NCBI GenBank assembly: GCA_031552845.1
Contig: JAVBMC010000030.1
Coordinates: 1 to 64,000, forward strand
Length of the DNA stretch: 64,000 nucleotides
Direction of reading: 5' to 3'
From: JAVBMC01 sp031552845
GTDB lineage: Bacteria; Verrucomicrobiota; Kiritimatiellia; RFP12; DVOR01
Under the pieces are notes generated by a model. It saw nothing but the letters and a program-made list of their open reading frames with translations. It made no database searches and was not told the DNA's origin. Every line of letters starts with the position of its first letter. Position 1 is the stretch's first letter. Below, in pieces: positions 6,928 to 14,294 of the stretch. A program made the position numbers and the translations under genes.

Positions 6928-9885
6928 TTACTGCACCAGCAGAACGGTCCGGCCACCCAAAGCATTCACCCCGCCCGTCCCCAACAGCAGGTTCGGAAAC
7001 TCCGCCGCCGTATAAAGCCCCGGCTTCTGCTTTACGCCATTAACCACAAAATCCCTCACCGAGACCACATGGCCATCCGTCAGAATTTTTGCCGACGCGC
7101 TCTCAACAGTTAACCCCTGCAGCGTCACATTCTTCGTCACTCTCAACATACCATTACCCCGCAACACCCATATCGTGTTCCGCAACGACGCATCAGTATC
7201 CTGCATTGGCGGCAAATGCGTCGCCATTACTCCAGTTACTCCCGCAGCATTCGTTTTATCATTATCAACGATGACGATGCCGGAGTCTGCGGCATCAGAG
7301 GCGGTCTGCCATGTCACCGTGCCGGCAGCACTACAGGGCAAACTATAAGTTGCACTACCAATAGCACCATAGGCCGAGGCTGTCCCTCTAAATTCTGCGG
7401 ATGTTGCAGCAGGGTTCGTCAATTTAATCCGCACGCGTCCACCGGAACCAGAACCCGATGTCGTACATTTACCGCCATTGGCACTAACTTTCCCAATGCC
7501 CAACAACCTGCCTGTTGTCAAGTTTACTGACCCACCAGAAGAAGCTCCTGCGCATACACTGATCAAATCGTAACCAAAACCTTCAGCATAGATGCTTCCG
7601 TTTACCTCTGTAGTGCCATCAACCGTCAGCAGAATTAAACCACCACCGGCATAACCTTTATCATTACCAACTCCGGAAGAACCGTAAGTCAATGGGTTGA
7701 GGACACTGCCATAGGTAGTTACATTGCTCACCCCTTCACCGCCGTATGATGCACCGAAGCCCCATTGCTCCTTTAAAACGGCTGGCGTATAACCGGGGCC
7801 TGCCTCTGCATAACCAGTAGGTTTGCCGTATGCAACGAGGTTAACACCATTGCCCGCATTAATCGAAGCATTAACACCAACAGTCAAATTGCCTTTGACA
7901 TGAACCGCAACGGCCGTAGTTGGAGCAGCCGAGGGCCCCGCATGCCGCCAGTGACCGCCATCCAACACGACATCTCCTGTAACATTCAAAAGGGCTTGAG
8001 GTGTCGTATTAAATGTAACATAATGATCCGTACTTCCAGCAACGAGCGGTTGAATCCACCCCGCGACGGTGTCCGTCATATCAGCCGTCCAGACAAGCTC
8101 CTTCACAGTTGTAAAGGCAGGAGAATAATAAATCACATGATCCGCCGTCGGCAAACCAAGCGACCAACTTGTGGAGAGATTGGCCGCTCCTCCGCGATAC
8201 ACGTTGGTAATCGCCGGCTCCATTGATTTTGTAATCAAACACTCAACCGAACTTGCGTCCGCCAACAAATACTGTTTAGAAGGCACTAATGAGAAGAGCA
8301 CCGAATGTGCATCCAAAGATTGCGGATCTGGCCAAGGAGTAATATGAACGGTTGCCGAGGCCGCCCCGGCGGGAATCACCACAGGCGATTCTTGAGAAAT
8401 ACTAAAATGCGTCCCCTTCACGGCCGTTCCTCCCAAAACAAACGGCACACTTAATTCAAGGGCTGTACAATTGTTTGCCGCCGGGCGAGTTACGGTAATC
8501 GTCACCCCGGTCAAATCACTTTCAATCACCGAGGCAGCCGACGCTTCCACGCCGACCTCACCCGTCATAAAAAACAACGGGACAGCAGGGGCAAATACAA
8601 CAGCACTTTCATTCGATGCCGCCAAAGCATAATAATACATCCGATCACTCTCCACTGGAATTGTGGCGGAAACCGTTTCACCTTGAGCAACTGTTTCAAA
8701 TGGCACCTTATTCATCCACACGTCCAGTTGATTTCCACCATTGGCTGGGCCGAAACACGCTAGCAAAGTTGCCGCTGGATCACCCGGTTCATCAATCGTT
8801 GCCGTTAATTCTGCCACCGTCGACAATACACTTGTCACGGTAGAAATTCCATCCTTAAACGTTGCTGCACCAGCCACACGTTTCAGCATAATCTCGGTAT
8901 AACCTTCACGGGTTACGCTAGGCACAACATCAAACAATCCAGCAAACTCCGCAGCACTCTGGACTGCCAATCCGCTATACCTCACCTTAGGCGTTGTTCC
9001 TGAAAAATACGTTGAGTACACATTCTCCACTGCTACATTTTTAACCGATAATACGCCACGCCCTCCTGAAGGAAAATTGACATATCTTACCGCACTCGCA
9101 CCATCAATCCCCCCATTAGCCACCGTATTAGTGATACAAAGCTCACCGGCCTTCATCACAAATGAGCTACCGTTACCTTCAGTAAAATTAATCTTTCCCA
9201 CTTCAAAAGTACTTCCATCAATCAGAACAGCACCCCCAGTCAACAAGCGTAGCTCGCCGCCGGTCTGTACAACGCCACCGCTGAAAATGTCTGTGAATTT
9301 TGCTCTAAAATACAAATTACCCCACACCTCCAAACGTCCGCCAGAAAGGATCAGGGGAATCGTTGTTGCCCAATCCCTGCCATCCGCACGCAAGGTTCCA
9401 CCCTCTACCGTAATTTGTGCTGCTGCCCCAGAATTCGGGAACGTTCGCTTGAACACTCCCAAACCACCATTACGAATAGTCACCGAACCGGTTGGAAACA
9501 CAAACCCTGTCGATGTGCCTGCATCAAAAGTACCACCGTCAATAATCAAATGCCCATCTAACCGCTGATAAGCCGTTCCCGAGGCCTGTATCCAAGCAGC
9601 CCCATTAGAAACCGTAAAATTTCCACGCGGGTGAAAATCACCTCCTGGATGATATTCAACCGTGTGCGACCCGCTAATCAACACATCATCATTGGCTCCC
9701 GCCTTCCCTGCATCATCAGTACAAGGCACCCGTCCCAAGCTCCAATTACCGGCATTCTGGAAGCTATTATCCCCTGCCGCACCCGTCCACTCATTCAAAT
9801 CAGCCATTGCATTAGCCGCCAGCAACACCGCAGCCGATGCTGCGAAACACTTGGTGATCGTTTTCATATTGTTAATCATATTCAT
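6928..9885 (-). CDS. Large secreted beta-solenoid surface protein, paralog 2 of 3
   Basis: 985 residues from the ATG at 9885, chosen because GGAG stands 7 nt upstream and a signal peptide ('MKTITKCFAASAAVLLA') follows directly; an upstream ATG at 9969 would bury it. The protein has the same plan as its neighbours: 'NEWTGAAG....NAGNWSLGRVP' at the mature N-terminus, repetitive beta strands, a Calx-beta-like segment around 'VIESDLTGVTITVTRPA', a second 'NLSTSWSLGLP' module, a glycine-rich 'GGEG..YGSVLNPLTYGS' region, and a C-terminus ending TVLLVQ. Identical architecture and adjacency point to tandem duplication. It lies 20 nt after the paralog upstream and shares its promoter. No catalytic motif was seen. 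Confidence 0.8.
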   Translation of the reverse strand: MNMINNMKTITKCFAASAAVLLAANAMADLNEWTGAAGDNSFQNAGNWSLGRVPCTDDAGKAGANDDVLISGSHTVEYHPGGDFHPRGNFTVSNGAAWIQASGTAYQRLDGHLIIDGGTFDAGTSTGFVFPTGSVTIRNGGLGVFKRTFPNSGAAAQITVEGGTLRADGRDWATTIPLILSGGRLEVWGNLYFRAKFTDIFSGGVVQTGGELRLLTGGAVLIDGSTFEVGKINFTEGNGSSFVMKAGELCITNTVANGGIDGASAVRYVNFPSGGRGVLSVKNVAVENVYSTYFSGTTPKVRYSGLAVQSAAEFAGLFDVVPSVTREGYTEIMLKRVAGAATFKDGISTVTSVLSTVAELTATIDEPGDPAATLLACFGPANGGNQLDVWMNKVPFETVAQGETVSATIPVESDRMYYYALAASNESAVVFAPAVPLFFMTGEVGVEASAASVIESDLTGVTITVTRPAANNCTALELSVPFVLGGTAVKGTHFSISQESPVVIPAGAASATVHITPWPDPQSLDAHSVLFSLVPSKQYLLADASSVECLITKSMEPAITNVYRGGAANLSTSWSLGLPTADHVIYYSPAFTTVKELVWTADMTDTVAGWIQPLVAGSTDHYVTFNTTPQALLNVTGDVVLDGGHWRHAGPSAAPTTAVAVHVKGNLTVGVNASINAGNGVNLVAYGKPTGYAEAGPGYTPAVLKEQWGFGASYGGEGVSNVTTYGSVLNPLTYGSSGVGNDKGYAGGGLILLTVDGTTEVNGSIYAEGFGYDLISVCAGASSGGSVNLTTGRLLGIGKVSANGGKCTTSGSGSGGRVRIKLTNPAATSAEFRGTASAYGAIGSATYSLPCSAAGTVTWQTASDAADSGIVIVDNDKTNAAGVTGVMATHLPPMQDTDASLRNTIWVLRGNGMLRVTKNVTLQGLTVESASAKILTDGHVVSVRDFVVNGVKQKPGLYTAAEFPNLLLGTGGVNALGGRTVLLVQ

Positions 9886-9905
9886 TTGTTTACTCCGTTC
9901 CAGCA

Positions 9906-12866
9906 TTACTGCAAGATGATCGCCGTACCGTTCCCCAGCACGCTCAAAGCACCGGGCCCATAAATCCACTCAGAAGAGTTCGCGCTCGTATACACCCCAA
10001 CCGGCAGCTTCACGCCATTTCGTGAAGCATTCGCCACCGTCAGCGTATGCCCTTCCGTCAACAAACACGCATCCGGACTCTCCACTGTCAAAGACTCCAC
10101 CGTCAGCGACTTCGTCAAGCGTACCGCCGCCGTGCCCCTTAACACCCACGCCGTCTTCTTCAAAGACTCATCTTGATTCAACAACGCCGGCAGCTGAGTT
10201 GCACGCATTATCTCCACCGTGTCCGCGTCCGTCCGCGCCACATTATTATCCACCACGACAGTTCCTTCAGCAGCCCCTTGCCCTGCCAACTGCCACACCA
10301 CCGTCCCTGCCGCACTTGTGGGCACTGTTGTTTTATCACCGGCCTTACCATAGGCTGTGATTTTTCCGGCAAAGTCATTCGTAGTTGCAGCAGCATCTGT
10401 CAGCTTTACACGCACACGTCCGCCACCGCCGGATCCACGTGCCGTATCTGTACCTCCATCGACAGCCAAAGTTCCATTTCCCTCTAAAGTGCCTGTGGTC
10501 AAATTAACCGTGCCGCCAGCCGAACCGCCTTTTCCTGGGGCAAGGCTATTGCCATAGCCTTGCGCACCTAAATAGCCATCCAATCTCGTAGTGCCTAAAA
10601 CATTAAGTACAATCAAACCACCGCCGGAATAATTATCACCGGAATCGCCACGGCCTGAAGAACCATAGCTCAGCGGATTTATAATACTGCCATAGGTGAC
10701 GCCATTTGTGGCACCTTCACCACCATACGACGATCCAGTTCCAACCGTCTCACCCTCAGGCAACGGACTCATTCCAGGCCCTGACAAACGATAACCGCGC
10801 GGTGGCTGCCTGTTATTCGCACCGCCAAGCCCATTACCGCCATTGACGCTCGCATCGCTACCAATATATAAATTGCCATTAACATTCACTGCCAACGCCT
10901 TAGTCGGCTCAAGAGCGGGACCTTCGTGATTCCAATATCCCGTCTCTAATACCACATCGCCATCTACCGTCAACGGAGCCTCCGGTGTTGTTGAAAATGT
11001 CACGGAAAACTCTTTGCCACCACCCAACTCCGGTTGTACCCATCCCGCCACGATAGGTGTCATTGTATCTTTCCACAGCAACTGGGTTGCCGTTGCGTAA
11101 GACGGCGAAAACAATATCACATCATCGGCTGTCGGCAAACGTCCCTTCGACCAATTACCTGCCACCGTGCCATCTGTTGAAACAGCCCCTGTAAATACAT
11201 TCGTCACGCCTCCCGGCAAAGGCACATCCGTTAACACAACCTCCACCGCACTCGATGCTCCAAGCAAATATTGCGTCGATGCTCCAAGACTAACCCGAAC
11301 GGTATGATTTTCAGACGACACCGCATCAATCACCGGCGTCAGCTTCAATGTCACCGACGCCTGCTTCGCCGGAATCGTCAATGGACTTTTCGTTCCCAGT
11401 TTATAATGCGTATCCAATACCGCCGTCCCACTCACTGAATACGGCACGCTCAAAGCCACATCCGTACAATTATTATTACTCGGCCGCGACACCACCAATT
11501 CAATCACCGCACTACTCTCCGGCAACTCCGTCACTGGTGATACAATCCCAACCTCAGCCGCCATAAAATACGCTGGTGTCGGCGTTGCAAACGTTACATC
11601 CGTCTCATTCGATGCCGCCAACCGATAATAATATAAATACCCTGGCGCCAACGCCGCCGTATACTGACACGGCGCACCATCCGTAGCCGTACCAAATATC
11701 ACAGGAGACCCCCACGCGGTCAAATCCTTACCGCCATCCGTCGTCCCCAAACATGCCAACAACGTCGCTGCCGGATCGCCCGCCTCTTCAATCGTCGCAC
11801 TCAACACCACCGACCCCGCCGTCAGGCCGGAAAAAGTACACGCATCACCCGAAAAGGACGCTGCTCCTGCCGACGCGCGCTTCAACATAACATCAACTGC
11901 TCCTTCGACAGTCGTACTCGCTACCACATCAAACAATTCTAACATTTTAGCCTCACTGGCCACCTTTGCGCCATCGTATTTAATCTTCGGGTTAGCCAAT
12001 CCAAAATACTTACTATACACATCACCTGTCGCAATACCGACAAGCGTTAATACCCCCTTGCAACCTATCCCAAAATTTATACACCCTGTACCGGCACCAG
12101 CGCGGCGCACACCATCATCTGCACTCCCCGCGCAACCCGTAAGAATAATTTGACCTTTTTGCATCAACGGTATAGCAGCCCCTTGGCTCAGATACAATCC
12201 AGCCGCCGTCGCAACCGTTCCATCCCATGTCGTTGCCTGCGTAAAACCCAGTTCGCCATCCAGAAGCATTTCACCCCCTGTCAGCACATCCGCAGTTCGT
12301 GCCGTAAATCCAACCCCCAAACCACTAGCTTCAAGCCTGCCGCCCGTGATACTCAGAAATAAGTTCGCAGAAGACCACGTCCCCCCCATAAATCTGATTA
12401 TTCCACTCTTAAGTTCGATTCGTGATGTGCCGCTACCGCTCGGAGCCTTTCGCAACACAACCAGAGCATCATTATCAACAGTCATGGTTCCATTATTCAA
12501 CGTGAAGCCGCTCGACATTCCGGTATCAAAGGTTCCACGATCAACAATCAATTTTCCGGATGGAGACATGCTAATCGCTGTACTTTGCGTCCAAACTCCG
12601 CCGTTGATTATCGAAACCGATGTCACCGGCTTAAAGTTACCGGTTCCTGTCATATTATAATCGACCACTGCGCCGTCAATCAATACATCATCCCCACCCG
12701 CCGTACTACACGTCGGCACCCGTCCCAAACTCCAATTTCCTGTCACATTCCAAAGGCTACTGCCAGCACCACCCGTCCACACATTTGTTTCCGCACAAAC
12801 GCTACCAGACAACAACGTCAACGCAACCAACCAACCCGCAAATACGTTATTTAACACATGTTTCAT
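9906..12866 (-). CDS. Large secreted beta-solenoid surface protein, paralog 3 of 3
   Basis: 986 residues from the ATG at 12866 (GGAG 6 nt upstream; earlier starts at 12899 or 12878 would put residues before the signal peptide 'MKHVLNNVFAGWLVALTLL'). The mature protein starts 'NVWTGGAGSSLWNVTGNWSLGRVP', followed by solenoid-type strands, a Calx-beta-like segment ('LPESSAVIELVVSRPSNNN'), a second 'TVAGNWSKGRLP' module, a glycine-rich 'GGEGATNGVTYGS' region and the terminal hexapeptide TAIILQ. It is the first gene behind the LacI-type operator promoter at 12967-12995, with a leader of about 94 nt. Its function is probably cell-surface binding or scaffolding, inferred only from architecture and context. 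Confidence 0.8.
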   Translation of the reverse strand: MKHVLNNVFAGWLVALTLLSGSVCAETNVWTGGAGSSLWNVTGNWSLGRVPTCSTAGGDDVLIDGAVVDYNMTGTGNFKPVTSVSIINGGVWTQSTAISMSPSGKLIVDRGTFDTGMSSGFTLNNGTMTVDNDALVVLRKAPSGSGTSRIELKSGIIRFMGGTWSSANLFLSITGGRLEASGLGVGFTARTADVLTGGEMLLDGELGFTQATTWDGTVATAAGLYLSQGAAIPLMQKGQIILTGCAGSADDGVRRAGAGTGCINFGIGCKGVLTLVGIATGDVYSKYFGLANPKIKYDGAKVASEAKMLELFDVVASTTVEGAVDVMLKRASAGAASFSGDACTFSGLTAGSVVLSATIEEAGDPAATLLACLGTTDGGKDLTAWGSPVIFGTATDGAPCQYTAALAPGYLYYYRLAASNETDVTFATPTPAYFMAAEVGIVSPVTELPESSAVIELVVSRPSNNNCTDVALSVPYSVSGTAVLDTHYKLGTKSPLTIPAKQASVTLKLTPVIDAVSSENHTVRVSLGASTQYLLGASSAVEVVLTDVPLPGGVTNVFTGAVSTDGTVAGNWSKGRLPTADDVILFSPSYATATQLLWKDTMTPIVAGWVQPELGGGKEFSVTFSTTPEAPLTVDGDVVLETGYWNHEGPALEPTKALAVNVNGNLYIGSDASVNGGNGLGGANNRQPPRGYRLSGPGMSPLPEGETVGTGSSYGGEGATNGVTYGSIINPLSYGSSGRGDSGDNYSGGGLIVLNVLGTTRLDGYLGAQGYGNSLAPGKGGSAGGTVNLTTGTLEGNGTLAVDGGTDTARGSGGGGRVRVKLTDAAATTNDFAGKITAYGKAGDKTTVPTSAAGTVVWQLAGQGAAEGTVVVDNNVARTDADTVEIMRATQLPALLNQDESLKKTAWVLRGTAAVRLTKSLTVESLTVESPDACLLTEGHTLTVANASRNGVKLPVGVYTSANSSEWIYGPGALSVLGNGTAIILQ

Positions 12867-12966
12867 ACATAACTCCATCAATCCGACCCCCCTCCACACA
12901 CACTACTAAAAACAGCAACAAACATCTGCTTCCACCCAAGGGGGTGCCTGTCGCAATCATGGAACA

Positions 12967-12995
12967 ATCATATCATGCAATCGATTGCATTGCAA
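12967..12995 (-). promoter_or_regulatory. Operator-embedded promoter of the LacI-controlled structural genes
   Basis: On the minus strand TTGCAA (12990-12995), 17 bp, TATGAT (12967-12972), with TGA before the -10 box. The palindrome ATGCAATCGATTGCAT is at 12975-12990. A 33-bp block including flanks matches the site at 6861-6889 with one difference, so both should bind the same regulator. Confidence 0.85.
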
Positions 12996-13030
12996 GCCCA
13001 AAAACAGAAATATTTCATCTTTCGCACAAA

Positions 13031-13047
13031 CCCCTGTAAATATGGGG
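13031..13047 (-). terminator. Weak candidate terminator before the operator promoter
   Basis: On the minus strand CCCC...GGGG with an 9-nt loop followed by TTTGTG. It could stop readthrough from the upstream operon before the regulated promoter, but the stem is only 4 bp. Confidence 0.3.
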
Positions 13048-13322
13048 CTATTTGCAACCCTGCCCGCCGCCCCAATACAGCAACAAGCCGTGTTTAGGGG
13101 AACACAACACCGCTGCCCCCATGCAACAAATCTCTATATTTCCTATTCCACTGCAACCCCCGCCTGCCTCCACCCCAACCTTCTATAATATGCACCCCAC
13201 ACACTCACCCACAAAAAGCCCCAAAACAAAACCCTCTCCCCAATCCGAGCCCTGTCGCGCCCGGCACCCAAACTCACCCCTATACAACACCCAGCCCCAA
13301 TCGTGCCTAGTACCAAAATGCC
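13048..13322. other. Strand-skewed C/A-rich intergenic stretch with a G-quadruplex motif on the minus strand
   Basis: No gene is seen here. The plus strand is poor in G. At 13250-13280 the minus strand carries four G-runs of at least three G separated by loops of 7, 4 and 7 nt, which fits the usual G-quadruplex pattern; a second, looser set lies at about 13215-13245. Confidence 0.4.
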
Positions 13323-13489
13323 AAAACACCTGTTTTGGAGTCTTGAAAACAGCTGTTTGTGAGAGTACAAAACACCTGTTTTGAAGTTTTAAAAACAGGT
13401 GTTTTTGAGTTTGTCTCGCAGGCAGTACCCGATTTAAGTCGTACCTACGACCTGCTTTGAGTACCGCCTGCCACTCGATTTGAGTCCCA
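13323..13489. repeat. 23-bp periodic array B (4 + 3 units)
   Basis: Block 1 has four units starting at 13323, 13346, 13369 and 13392, exactly 23 bp apart, each beginning with a palindromic AAAACA-NN-TGTTTT core (copy 2 ends TGTTTG) and followed by a GAGT-like tail. After a 6-bp phase shift, block 2 has three units with TTTAAGTC/TTTGAGT(A/C) at 13433, 13456 and 13479, again 23 bp apart. The array lies 83 nt past the stop of the HU-like gene at 13573-14280. Confidence 0.9.
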
Positions 13490-13572
13490 AGCGGGTGTCA
13501 ATATGCCCTGTATATATAGTCCTAATAATATCTTTGGCGGACAACAATCCAGATTGGGCATCTATTTTGACC

Positions 13573-14280
13573 TCAAACCAACTCAAACACCAATTCCGAT
13601 GCCGAGCTTCTCAATGCATTATTCCGATACAGCCGCATCCGCACGATCAACTCACATTTCGCGCCCTTGGGCAGCTTCTTTGGAATCTCCGCCATCAGCC
13701 GTTTGTCGGTATTATCAGAATGACCCTTTGCCTTCACTTCCGAACCATCCGCCAGACGCACAAACACACCCTCATCCTCCGCATCCTTATGATACTTCAA
13801 ATACCGCCCGCGAATCGTCACGCTCCCCCCGCGCGACAACATGCAGTTAGTCCGCTCCGACCGTGCATCACATACAGACATAATCACCGGCACGATTGAC
13901 GTTGTTTCAGCCAGCTCCACATGCGCGCGAGCTTCAAACTTCTTCACCAGCGGCCTCACCGGCTTCATCCGCAGCTCTTTAATCGGCCCCTTCAGCCAAT
14001 TTCCCTTCGCATCCTGCGTCCCGCGCACCCCTGGCACAATATCCGCCAGCCCCGGAATCCGCACGCCCACCCCTTGAGTGCACTGCGACAACACCACCTC
14101 CTGCAACGCATCCACCACCGCCACCACATCGCTACGCTTCAAGCTCGGATTCATCGCCGACATCAAATCAAAGAAGCCCTTCTCCGAGAGCTTAAACATC
14201 ATTGCGCTGCGCACAATCTTTGTGCCCTTCGCCCGCTGCGCCTTGGTCAAACCTTCACGCGCCTGATACCGAATACCCAT
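13573..14280 (-). CDS. HU-like DNA-binding/DUF4469 protein (copy 2)
   Basis: 235 residues. Residues 1-125 resemble the HU-like domain found in Bacteroidetes and PVC bacteria ('MGIRYQAREGLTKAQ', then helices around 'SEKGFFDLMSAMNPSLKRSDVVAVVDAL' and a 'GVGVRIPGLADIVPG' strand). Residues 140-235 form a DUF4469-like beta domain ending 'LIVRMRLYRNNALRSS'. It is the last gene of the 23.9-13.6 kb carbohydrate operon, 14 nt after a glycoside hydrolase gene, so it is probably cotranscribed with it; an unusual partner for hydrolases. No terminator was found after it; a 23-bp periodic array follows instead. Its role is not known for the family. Confidence 0.8.
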   Translation of the reverse strand: MGIRYQAREGLTKAQRAKGTKIVRSAMMFKLSEKGFFDLMSAMNPSLKRSDVVAVVDALQEVVLSQCTQGVGVRIPGLADIVPGVRGTQDAKGNWLKGPIKELRMKPVRPLVKKFEARAHVELAETTSIVPVIMSVCDARSERTNCMLSRGGSVTIRGRYLKYHKDAEDEGVFVRLADGSEVKAKGHSDNTDKRLMAEIPKKLPKGAKCELIVRMRLYRNNALRSSASELVFELV

Positions 14281-14294
14281 ACCGCTCTTTCCAC

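Noticed and set aside
13323..13489. CRISPR array
   Set aside because: Units of 22-23 bp abut without unique spacers and are themselves degenerate; no cas genes in the window. The same reasoning applies to the other five arrays.
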